Shown here: piece by piece, positions 16,904 through 24,473 of the stretch
Layout: the number at the start of each line of letters is the position of its first letter
Numbering within the stretch: the first letter of the stretch is position 1
From: Pseudorhodoferax sp. Leaf265
GTDB lineage: Bacteria; Pseudomonadota; Gammaproteobacteria; Burkholderiales; Burkholderiaceae_C
Length of the DNA stretch: 64,000 nt
Direction: 5' to 3'
Assembly (NCBI RefSeq): GCF_001422365.1
Contig: NZ_LMMT01000038.1
Span: forward strand, 77,979-141,978
Program-made: the position numbers and the translations under genes
Notes under the pieces: generated by a model
What the model saw: the letters and a program-made list of their open reading frames with translations, nothing else
Told to the model about the DNA's origin: nothing
The model's database searches: none

Positions 16904-17812
16904 ATGGCCAAGCCTGCCCTGAGCGACCTCGAAGCCTTCGCCGCCGTGGCGCGGCACCGCAGCTTTCGCCGCGCGGCGCTGGAGCGCGGCGTGTCACCCG
17001 CCCTCGTCAGCCAGACCCTGCGCCGGCTGGAGGAGCAGCTGGGCATGGTGCTGCTGCGCCGGACCACCCGCAGCGTGGCGCCCACCGCTGCGGGCGAGCA
17101 GCTGCTGCTGCAGCTGGCGCCTGCGCTGGACCAGATCCGCGACGCGGTGGACCGCGTGAACCTGCACCGCGAATCGCCCATGGGCATGCTGCGCATCAAC
17201 GCGCCGGCGCCCATCGCCCAGTTCCTGCTGGCGCCGCTGGCGGCCGACTTCCTGCGCGCGCACCCGCATGTGGAGATGGAGATCACCGCCGACGCCGCCA
17301 GGATCGACATCGTGCAGGCCGGCTTCGACGCCGGTGTGCGCTTCGAGGGCGACCTGGACCAGGACATGGTGGCCGTGCCCATCGGCCCGCCGCAGCGCTA
17401 CGCCGTGGTGGCGGCGCCCGCGTACCTGCTGAACCTGCCGCCGCCGAAGCGCCCGGCCGACCTGGCCGACCACGCCTGCATCCGCCGCCGCTTCCAGGGC
17501 GGCAGCATCTTCGTGTGGAGCTTTCGCAAGCATGGCGAAACCGTGCGGGTGGACCCGGCCGGCCCGCTCACCGTGAACGACGCGCAGATCGCCGTCAATG
17601 CCGCCGTGGCCGGCGTGGGCGTGGCCTACGTGCACGAGCAGTACGCAGTGCGCGAGCTGGCGGCCGGCACGCTGGTCCGCCTGCTGGAGGACTGGTCGCC
17701 AGGCCTGGGCCGGCCGTTGCTGTACTACCCGCGCCAGCGCTATGTGCCGTCGGCCTTGCGGGCGTTCATCGACTTTGCGAAGGCGCGGGGTGGGGGGGCG
17801 GTGGTGGGGTAG
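16904..17812 (+). CDS. LysR family transcriptional regulator
   Basis: The 302-residue protein has an N-terminal winged helix (about 1-65, SDLEAFAAVARHRSFRRAAL and SPALVSQTLRRLEEQLG). The C-terminal two-lobed effector domain contains GFDAGVRFEGDLDQDMVAVP, a CrgA-subgroup feature. It is divergently paired with the Kelch gene. The 3' end runs into a strong G-tract region, which gives the protein a Gly/Ala tail (ARGGGAVVG). The inducer is unknown. Confidence 0.9.
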   Translation: MAKPALSDLEAFAAVARHRSFRRAALERGVSPALVSQTLRRLEEQLGMVLLRRTTRSVAPTAAGEQLLLQLAPALDQIRDAVDRVNLHRESPMGMLRINAPAPIAQFLLAPLAADFLRAHPHVEMEITADAARIDIVQAGFDAGVRFEGDLDQDMVAVPIGPPQRYAVVAAPAYLLNLPPPKRPADLADHACIRRRFQGGSIFVWSFRKHGETVRVDPAGPLTVNDAQIAVNAAVAGVGVAYVHEQYAVRELAAGTLVRLLEDWSPGLGRPLLYYPRQRYVPSALRAFIDFAKARGGGAVVG

Positions 17813-17824
17813 GTGGGGCTGGGG
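17787..17824 (+). other. G-quadruplex-prone G-tract cluster
   Basis: Five runs of four or more G (17787-17790, 17792-17798, 17806-17809, 17815-17818, 17821-17824) are separated by loops of 1, 7, 5 and 2 bases. The cluster covers the LysR stop codon and the gap to the convergent methyltransferase gene. It satisfies the usual G4 motif on the coding strand, so the mRNA 3' end could fold. Confidence 0.65.
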
Positions 17825-17836
17825 AACGGCGATCGG

Positions 17837-18442
17837 TCATCCGTTGCGCCGCAAGGCCACCACGCTCCACCACACACCGTCGCGCCCCAGCACGTCGCCG
17901 CGCGTGCCCTGGTGGTGGCAGGTGAAGCCGTGTTCCGCCGCCAGCGCAATGGTCTCCTCGGCCGACACGTCGAACATGCGGCGCTGGTCCGGCACCGGCC
18001 CGTGGCGCAGGGACATCACCACCTGGCCGCCATGGGCCACGAGCTGCGCGAGGGCCGGCATGCCGGCCGCCCGCTCGGGCGCATCCAGGTGCATCCAGAC
18101 GGCGGTCAGCAGAACCAGGTCAAAGCGCCGGCCCAGCGCGCGCACGCGGTGCAGGTGCGGCAGATGGTCGTCCACCCAGGCGAGGCCCAGCGCGGCGTGG
18201 CGGCGCTGGCCTTCGGCGCGCAGCTCCGCCGTGGGCTCGACAGCCGTCACCTGGTGGCCCGACAGCGCCAGCGCTGCGGCGTCGCGGCCCGAGCCGGCGC
18301 CGATGTCCAGCACGTGGCTCGGCGTGGTGGGAAACAGGTGCAGCACGTCGCGGTGCAGGTCGGCGAACGACAGGCTTTCGTACTGGTCGGCCAGGGCGGC
18401 CGCATGGGCGCCGTAGCCGGCGGTGCCGGGGATCTGGATCAT
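17837..18442 (-). CDS. class I SAM-dependent methyltransferase
   Basis: This 201-residue protein has the SAM-binding motif I VLDIGAGSGRDAAAL, followed by an acidic residue at the end of strand 2 (VTAVEPT). The motif IV-like segment is FDLVLLTAVWMHL. It belongs to the Methyltransf_11/25 type; the substrate, probably a small molecule, cannot be told. Starts at 18460 or further upstream are possible, and none has a strong ribosome-binding site. I chose 18442 because the fold begins soon after. It is convergent with the LysR gene. Confidence 0.82.
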   Translation of the reverse strand: MIQIPGTAGYGAHAAALADQYESLSFADLHRDVLHLFPTTPSHVLDIGAGSGRDAAALALSGHQVTAVEPTAELRAEGQRRHAALGLAWVDDHLPHLHRVRALGRRFDLVLLTAVWMHLDAPERAAGMPALAQLVAHGGQVVMSLRHGPVPDQRRMFDVSAEETIALAAEHGFTCHHQGTRGDVLGRDGVWWSVVALRRNG

Positions 18443-18694
18443 GGTGGCGGATGGTCGCATGGTGGAGGGGCTGATCGTCCGCTGGCTCCCGCTCGGCGCG
18501 CACGCATGCGGCGATTGTTCAGCGCGTGGAAACGATGCTTTGCCCGGTGCCCGGTTTTTCTTTCGGGGTGCGGCTTCCACAATTCAACCCATCGATGAGA
18601 CGCACGCAAGACGACGGCTCATCGAGGACGGGGACGGAAGGTCCGGCCCCGCCGACATGAGCAGTCGCAACCGTCACTTTCAAAGGAATCCATC

Positions 18695-19006
18695 ATGAAC
18701 AAGTTCATCGCCTCCGCCCTGATCGCCGCCGCCGGTTTTGCCGCAGCCCCCAGCTTCGCTGGCGACAACATCAGCGGTGAAGTCGGCTACGTGCCCCAGG
18801 TGAGCAGCGCCAAGAGCAACCTGACCCGCGAAGCCGTGCGCGCCGACTACCTGCAAGCCCAGCGCAACGATGCGCTGCCCGAACTGGGCGAAGGCGCCGA
18901 CGTGGGCGCCGTGGCCAGCGCGAAGAGCACCCTGTCGCGTGACGCCGTCCGTGCCGAAGCCGTCTACGCCGTGCGGCATGGGCAGCTGGTGGGCGGCGAA
19001 GTCTGA
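18695..19006 (+). CDS. DUF4148 domain-containing exported protein
   Basis: A 103-residue secreted protein with a clean signal peptide (MNKFIASALIAAAGFAAAPS, cleavage after FAG). The mature part contains two copies of an SAKSxLxRxAVRAE-like motif (about residues 38-55 and 75-92), the DUF4148 pattern that is abundant in Burkholderiales. Function is unknown; such small periplasmic proteins are often highly expressed. An AAAGGAA site precedes the ATG, and a strong terminator follows, so it is a single-gene unit. Confidence 0.82.
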   Translation: MNKFIASALIAAAGFAAAPSFAGDNISGEVGYVPQVSSAKSNLTREAVRADYLQAQRNDALPELGEGADVGAVASAKSTLSRDAVRAEAVYAVRHGQLVGGEV

Positions 19007-19030
19007 GAGGCTTCCAGCGCTCTGCGATGA

Positions 19031-19050
19031 AACCGCCTTCGGGCGGTTTT
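19031..19050 (+). terminator. Rho-independent terminator after the DUF4148 gene
   Basis: The stem AACCGCC (19031-19037) pairs with GGCGGTT (19042-19048) around a UUCG tetraloop, followed by a short T run. It lies 24 bases after the DUF4148 stop codon. It is the clearest intrinsic terminator in the window. Confidence 0.9.
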
Positions 19051-19217
19051 GTCGTTCTGGGACGCACCGTCTCTGCGCGGCCTGACTCGGAGGCCTGTTT
19101 CGACAGCCGATTGCACCGATTCATTCCACTGGCTGCTCCTCGTGAGGCAGAGTAGAAAACCAGGGGGAGTTCCGATGACGATGCTACAAACACCACGTCC
19201 ACCCCGAGCACGTCCCC

Positions 19218-20789
19218 ATGAAGCTCCCCCTCAACCTGCCCCACCTGCTGCGCCTGCGCACCGTGGAGAGCGAGCGCATCGAATAGAAGGCCGGCTGGAA
19301 CCCCGACCCCATCCTGCGCACGCTGTGCGCGTTCGCCAACGACTTCGCCAACCTGGGCGGCGGCTACCTCGTGATCGGGCAGGACTGCGACGCCGATGGC
19401 CGGCCCGTGTTTCCGCCCGTGGGTCTGGACGAGAGCCGGATCGACAAGATCCAGCAGGAGCTGCTGGCCGCCTGCCAGCTGATCCAGCCGCCGTCCTTCC
19501 CCGCGCTCAGCGTGGAACAGGTGGAGGGGCGCCACCTGATCGTGCTGCAGGCTCCCGGCGGCATGCACCGCCCCTACAAGGCCCCGGCTTCTGTGACGGC
19601 CAAGCACAAGACCTGGCACTACTACATCCGCCGCTACGGCAGCACCGTAGAGTCCAAGGGCGCCGATGGGCAGGAGCTGCTGAGCCTGACTGCCAACGTG
19701 CCCTGGGACGACCGGCTGACGCAGCAGGCGCGGGTCGAAGACCTCTCGCGCACGCTGATGCTCGACTACCTGCGCGAGGTGGGCAGTGCGCTGGCCGACG
19801 ACGCGGCAGCCATGCCGCTGGAAGCGCTGGGCCGGCAGATGAACGTGGTGGGCGGCTCGACCGAGGCGCCCTGGCCCAAGAACGTCGGGCTGCTGTTCTT
19901 CAATGAAGCGCCCGACCGCTTCTTCCCCTACACGCAGATCGATGTCGTGTGGTTCCCCGAAGGTGCAGGCGGCGACCGCTTCGAGGAGAAGATCTTCAAG
20001 GGCCCCCTGGCACGCATGACGCGCGAGGCGCTGGGCTACATCCAGCGCAATTTCCTGACCGAGACCGTGCAGAAGCACCCCGACCGGGCCGAGGCCACGC
20101 GGGTCTGGAACTTCCCCTACGTGGCGATCGAGGAGGCGCTGGTCAACGCCGTGTACCACCGTGCCTATGAGGAGCGCGAGCCCATCGAGGTGCGCATCAG
20201 CTGGGAGGAGTTGGTGATCCTGAGCTTTCCGGGTCCGGACCGGTCGATCCGCCTGGAGGACTTCGAGGCCGGGCGCGCGGTGAGCCGGCGCTACCGGAAT
20301 CGCCGCATCGGCGAGTTTCTGAAGGAGCTGGATCTGACCGAAGGGCGCAGCACGGGCGTGCCGAAGATCCTGAAGGCGATGGCGGCCAACGGCTCGCCGG
20401 CGCCGCTGTTCGAAACGGATGACGACCGGGCGGCGTATGTGATCCGGTTGCCGGTGCATCCGCTGGCGCGGGTGGACGAGGGGGCCGCCACGGAAGTCAC
20501 CCCGGAAGTCACCCCGGAAGTCACCCCGGAAGTCACCCCGGAAGTCACCCCGGAAGTCGGGCGGCTTGCCGCTGCAATGCGGCAAGGCGACGAACTGTCG
20601 CGTCAAGCATTGCAGGACGCCCTTGCATTGAAGGATGCAGAGCACTTTCGCAAGACATATCTGCTGCCCGCGCTGGTGAGCGGTGTGGTCGAGATGACGT
20701 TGCCTGATACGCCGCGCAGCAGCAAGCAGCGTTACCGCCTGACGGCCCAGGGGCTGCTCTGGCTGGGCAGGACGCGCGAGGGCGGCTGA
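19218..20789 (+). pseudogene. AlbA_2/Schlafen-type ATP-binding regulator interrupted by an amber codon
   Basis: The frame encodes 523 residues if the TAG at 19284-19286 (codon 23) is ignored. Codons before it read RTVESERIE and codons after it KAGWNPDPILRTLCAFANDF, the conserved start of the AlbA_2 domain (usually ESxRIEYKxGWNPxPI). A Tyr or Phe codon has therefore become TAG. The rest is intact: HYYIRRYGST, a GHKL-like ATP region (FPYVAIEEALVNAVYHRAYE, EGRSTGVPKILKAM), an EVTP repeat linker and a C-terminal winged helix. Translation could restart at GTG 19371, but this drops the N-terminal strand. Either the gene is dead, the amber is read through, or a shorter form is made. Confidence 0.75.
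20493..20558 (+). repeat. 12-bp tandem repeat encoding EVTP
   Basis: Five exact copies of GAAGTCACCCCG and one half copy lie in frame and encode Glu-Val-Thr-Pro units. They form the linker between the ATP-binding part and the winged helix of the AlbA_2 protein. A 12-bp unit changes linker length by four residues per slippage step without breaking the frame. Exact identity of the copies suggests recent expansion. Confidence 0.9.
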
Positions 20790-20846
20790 TGCTGGATCAG
20801 CGCCTCGCGCCAGCGTGGCGGCATTGCGGCCCGAGCCAGCCGGTTC

Positions 20847-22673
20847 TCAGCTTGCGCCCGGGTCCAACCTGCGCCCGAACGCCCCGTCGCCGCTCACGCC
20901 CACGATCAGCCGCTGCGTCGCGCGTGTCGCCCCCACATAGAACAGGCGCGCCTCCTCCTGCTCGTCTTGGTCCGGCGCGGGCATGTGGCCCACGCCCGCC
21001 ATGGCCACGACCGGAAATTCCAGCCCCTTGCTCACGCGCATGGTCATCACGGTGACAGCGTCGGCGTCGGGTCGGAAATCCCCGGCGCGCTTGCGCAGCT
21101 GCATCGGCAGGCCGCGCCGCCGCAGCGCCGATGCGCAGGTGTCCATGGCCGCGTAGTCGCGGCACACGATGGCCATGTCGCTCCAGGCATGCCCTTCGCC
21201 GTCGTGCAGGCTGCCGAGCAGGTCGGCGATGCGGTGCGCCTCGTCCCGCAAGGTGGGCAGGCGGATGAACACCGGCTCCGCGCCCTCGCGTCCGCACGAC
21301 ACGGGCTGCACCAGCGGGATGCCGTCTTCGTCCTTCTCGTCGGGGCTCAGCAGTTCGGCGGCGATCAGGCTGGCCGTCTGCAGGATCTGGCGCGTGTTGC
21401 GGTAGTTGATCTTGAGGATCGTGGTGCGGCCCTGCGCCTGGATGCCCACGCTCTTGAAGCTGAACTGCCGGCTGCGCTGGCGCTCGTAGATGCTCTGCGC
21501 ATCGTCGTAGAGGAGCAGCAGGCTGTTCGTTTCCGGGTCCACCATCTGGGTGACCAGGCGCAGCCACTGCGGCGCGAAGTCGTGGCCTTCGTCGATCAGG
21601 ATTGCCCGGTATTGACCCGACGGGATCTGCCGCCGGTCCACCGCGCGGATGACGCCCTCGACCATCGCGTCGAACAGGGCCGGCCCCTGGCCCGGCAGGG
21701 GCTGGCCGAAGGCCACCAGCTGCTGGCGGCACCACTTGTGGAAGTGGCGCGCATGCACCAGATCGCCAAGCCCGCGCGCCTGCATCATGGCCGCCAGCTT
21801 CACGGCCAGCGGCTCGTTGTAGCAGAGCACCAGCACGGGCTTGCTGCCCGGGCCGGCCGCCTTGGCCAGGTACTCGGCCCGGTAGCCCAGGATCATGGTC
21901 TTGCCCGAGCCCGCCACACCGTGGATCACGCGGTGGCCATCGCCCAGCGAGCGTGCCAGCTGCTCCTGCTGCAGATCCATCACGCGCAGGATGTCGGGCA
22001 GCTGGGCCTGCGCATCCTGGTCGTCGAACAGCATGCCCTGGGTCTGCACGCGCACCTGGGGAAACATGATCCAGCGCACCCGGTCGATCTGCGGCAGCGA
22101 GAGCACGCGCGACCCGAAGGCATGGGGAAACATCGCCCACAGCCGTTGCTGGAACCGCTCGGCGTCGTCGCCCTCCAGCATCTCGTCCGCGCAGATGACG
22201 AGGTGCGGCTCGATCGCTTCGCCCAGGCCGGACGACTCGAACTGCCGGCGCGTGATGCGCGTGAACACCACGCCGTGGCCCCACGGAAACGCCAGCTTGC
22301 CCTGGTGCGGGCCGCCGGCCTGCACGAGCTGGGCGTCGCGCTCCAGCGCGTTGACGACCTGGATGGCGCAATGCCGGGCCTGGGCCAGCGGGTTGATCAC
22401 GGTCTTGGGTCGGCCGTCGGCCAGGATGTCCCAGCGCTGGGGCGTGGCGCTCTGGATGGTGTCCAGCCGCCAGTCCTTGGTCTCCAGGATCAGCAGGCCG
22501 CGCCGCGGGTGCAGGACGACGAAGTCCGGGTGCGTCTGCTTCGGGCCGATGGGCACGTCGTACCAGAGCAGGTAGTCTTCATCGAGTTGCTGCTCCAGGC
22601 GCTCGGCGAGGCGGCGCTCGCCGCTGGTCATGCGGGGTTTGCAGGAGCCGAGGGAGGGGATGAGGGTGGCCAT
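20847..22673 (-). CDS. NERD nuclease-domain / UvrD-like helicase
   Basis: The 608-residue protein begins with a NERD nuclease-related domain: Asp50 (HPDFVVL), then Glu64 and Lys66 (LLILETKDW), which form a PD-(D/E)xK-like site. A superfamily 1 helicase core follows: Walker A GVAGSGKT, Walker B ILIDEGHDF, NYRNTRQI, KGLEFPVVAMAGVG and LFYVGATRAT. NERD-helicases are common in defence islands and on mobile DNA. The adjacent YhcG-like nuclease and the convergent AlbA_2 gene support that role. The helicase is complete; only its N-terminal part is duplicated at 24002-24222. Confidence 0.88.
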   Translation of the reverse strand: MATLIPSLGSCKPRMTSGERRLAERLEQQLDEDYLLWYDVPIGPKQTHPDFVVLHPRRGLLILETKDWRLDTIQSATPQRWDILADGRPKTVINPLAQARHCAIQVVNALERDAQLVQAGGPHQGKLAFPWGHGVVFTRITRRQFESSGLGEAIEPHLVICADEMLEGDDAERFQQRLWAMFPHAFGSRVLSLPQIDRVRWIMFPQVRVQTQGMLFDDQDAQAQLPDILRVMDLQQEQLARSLGDGHRVIHGVAGSGKTMILGYRAEYLAKAAGPGSKPVLVLCYNEPLAVKLAAMMQARGLGDLVHARHFHKWCRQQLVAFGQPLPGQGPALFDAMVEGVIRAVDRRQIPSGQYRAILIDEGHDFAPQWLRLVTQMVDPETNSLLLLYDDAQSIYERQRSRQFSFKSVGIQAQGRTTILKINYRNTRQILQTASLIAAELLSPDEKDEDGIPLVQPVSCGREGAEPVFIRLPTLRDEAHRIADLLGSLHDGEGHAWSDMAIVCRDYAAMDTCASALRRRGLPMQLRKRAGDFRPDADAVTVMTMRVSKGLEFPVVAMAGVGHMPAPDQDEQEEARLFYVGATRATQRLIVGVSGDGAFGRRLDPGAS

Positions 22674-22774
22674 GGCGGGCGCCTTACACGGTTCGGCTTC
22701 TCGCCAAGCAGGCTTCAGCAGCGACATGCCTGCCGGTAGCTTTCAAGCGCCGGGGTGCGGCGGTGGTCCTGCCG

Positions 22775-23824
22775 TTACGCATCCGGCGCTTTCTCACCGT
22801 CCTGGATCAGCGCAGTCAATTCCGTTTCGATTTCTTCGACGGTCGGCAGTTGTGACTGCACCGACAAAGGAATGTCCTTGGTGATGAATGAACTCACGCC
22901 CATGGGCTTGTGGATATCTCGCAAGGCGTACTCCACGTCCAGCTTGTCCTTGTCCTTGCACAGAATCAGGCCGATGGTCGGTTGGTCGTCCGCTGCGCGC
23001 AACTGGTCATCGACCGCCGACAGATAGAAGTTCAGCTTGCCCACGTACTCCGGTTTGAATGCGCCCGCCTTCAGTTCAAGGACCACATAGCACTTGAGGC
23101 GCGCGTGGTAGAACAGCAGGTCGAGAAAGTAGTCTCTGCCATTCACCACCAAGGGATACTGCCGACCCAGAAAGGCAAAGCCTTTGCCCAGCTCCAGCAG
23201 GAAGCGTGTGATCTGGGCCACCAGCTGGTTCTCGATGTCCCGCTCCACCGCCTGCGGGGCCAGCGTGAGGAAGTCGAACACATACGGGTCTTTCAGGCTT
23301 TGCTGTACCAGCTCCGATTGGGGTGCCGGCAAGGTCTTGGCGAAGTTGCCCACGGCCTGCCCCGCGCGCTCGTGGAAGCGTTGCGCAATCTGCCACTCCA
23401 GCACCGTGCGGCTCCAGCCGTGCTCGGTGCAGGCTTGTGCGTACAGCAACACTTGCTCCACCGACTTCACCTTGGACAGCAGGGTGCGCACATGGCCCCA
23501 GGGGATTTGTCCCACAGGCTGTGGGACGATTCCAAACTGCGGACTGAAGAAGGCATAGAACTGCCGCATCGCAAACAGGCTGGTGCGCGAGAAGCCTTTC
23601 ATGCCGGGGTACGTGGCCTGCAAGTCCAGCGCCATCTGCTCGACCACCGCTGAGCCCCAGGCGCGCTCGCGCTGCAAGACGTCCAGCTGTCGGCCGATAT
23701 CCCAGTACAGACCCAACAGCTCGGCGTTCACGGCCAGCACGGCCCGGGTCTGCGATGTCTGGATGCGCTGCTTGATGGCGGCCAGCGCCTGGCGGTAGTC
23801 GGTGTGGCGAGTGATCTCGGTCAT
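22775..23824 (-). CDS. YhcG-family PDDEXK nuclease domain protein (DUF1016)
   Basis: A 349-residue protein with the N-terminal DUF1016 helical part (YWDIGRQLDVLQRERAWGSA, FSRTSLFAMRQFY) and a C-terminal PD-(D/E)xK domain. The active-site residues are the Asp in YFLDLLFYH and the Glu and Lys in VVLELKAG. YhcG-type proteins are found in restriction-modification loci, toxin-like modules and defence islands, but their reaction is not settled. It is flanked on both sides by copies of the NERD 5' region in the same orientation. The start at 23824 was chosen over an upstream extension of 10 residues. Confidence 0.88.
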   Translation of the reverse strand: MTEITRHTDYRQALAAIKQRIQTSQTRAVLAVNAELLGLYWDIGRQLDVLQRERAWGSAVVEQMALDLQATYPGMKGFSRTSLFAMRQFYAFFSPQFGIVPQPVGQIPWGHVRTLLSKVKSVEQVLLYAQACTEHGWSRTVLEWQIAQRFHERAGQAVGNFAKTLPAPQSELVQQSLKDPYVFDFLTLAPQAVERDIENQLVAQITRFLLELGKGFAFLGRQYPLVVNGRDYFLDLLFYHARLKCYVVLELKAGAFKPEYVGKLNFYLSAVDDQLRAADDQPTIGLILCKDKDKLDVEYALRDIHKPMGVSSFITKDIPLSVQSQLPTVEEIETELTALIQDGEKAPDA

Positions 23825-24001
23825 GCCGTCAAGCTCCGTCCTGCTGCCAGACACGCGCGGACCCGATGCGTCGATACGGGGCCGCGCGCCGTGGGGTGCA
23901 GGTCAAGTGTTCTTGTGTCGATGTGTTGGTGCAGGGTGGGGCAGCTGCGCGCTGCAGCTTTTGTCGGCATCGCGCGCCGCCGAAGCGGGGGCGTGCCGCT
24001 C

Positions 24002-24222
24002 TGAATCGTGTCCAGCCGGCAGTCCTTGGTCTCCGGGATCAGCAGGCTGCGCCGCGGATTTAGGACGACGAAATCCGGGTCCGTTTGCTTCAGGCCGACG
24101 GGCACGTCGTACCAGAGCAGGTAATCCTCATCGAGTTGCTGCTCCAGGCGTTCGGCGAGGCGACGCTCGCCATTGGTCATGCGGAGTTCGCAGGAGCCTA
24201 CGGAGGGGACGAGTGTGGTCAT
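24002..24222 (-). pseudogene. 5' fragment of a second NERD-helicase gene
   Basis: The 74-residue reading from ATG 24222 matches residues 1-75 of the NERD-helicase at 20847-22673 in 62 of 75 positions (by hand count), then loses similarity. The DNA match also ends near 23990. The frame continues with unrelated sequence to a stop at 23821, overlapping the nuclease gene start, so no helicase follows. Asp and ETK residues of the NERD site remain, but the Leu before Glu is Pro and the Trp after Asp is Cys. It looks like a truncated paralogue left by insertion or rearrangement. Confidence 0.82.
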
Positions 24223-24473
24223 GCCAGCGGACCTCACATAATGTGTGCGTTGCGCCGGCAAATGTGAAGATGCAAAGTGGACTTTCTCTCTGCAGGCTTC
24301 GCGCTTCAGTGGGATTGCTCAGTGCCGCAGGCGCCAATGAATTTCGGATTATGACATTCCGCCAATTTCGCAGCAATCAGAAAATTCCAATACAATTGCC
24401 ACTGATGGGACAAAGGGTTAACCGGCATGGTTGGATATTTGTGGCATCCCGGGCGTCGAGGGATGAGGTAATT
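24223..24473. other. AT-richer intergenic DNA in the island
   Basis: No gene is recognised. Base composition falls to near 50% G+C and then further into the NTPase gene, so the boundary of foreign DNA is probably here. A CACAT-A-ATGTG inverted repeat (24235-24245) lies just upstream of the NERD fragment and may belong to its old promoter. Confidence 0.4.

Noticed and set aside
20493-20558. CRISPR-like tandem repeat
   Set aside because: The units are 12 bases with no spacers and encode EVTP in frame, so this is a protein-coding VNTR.
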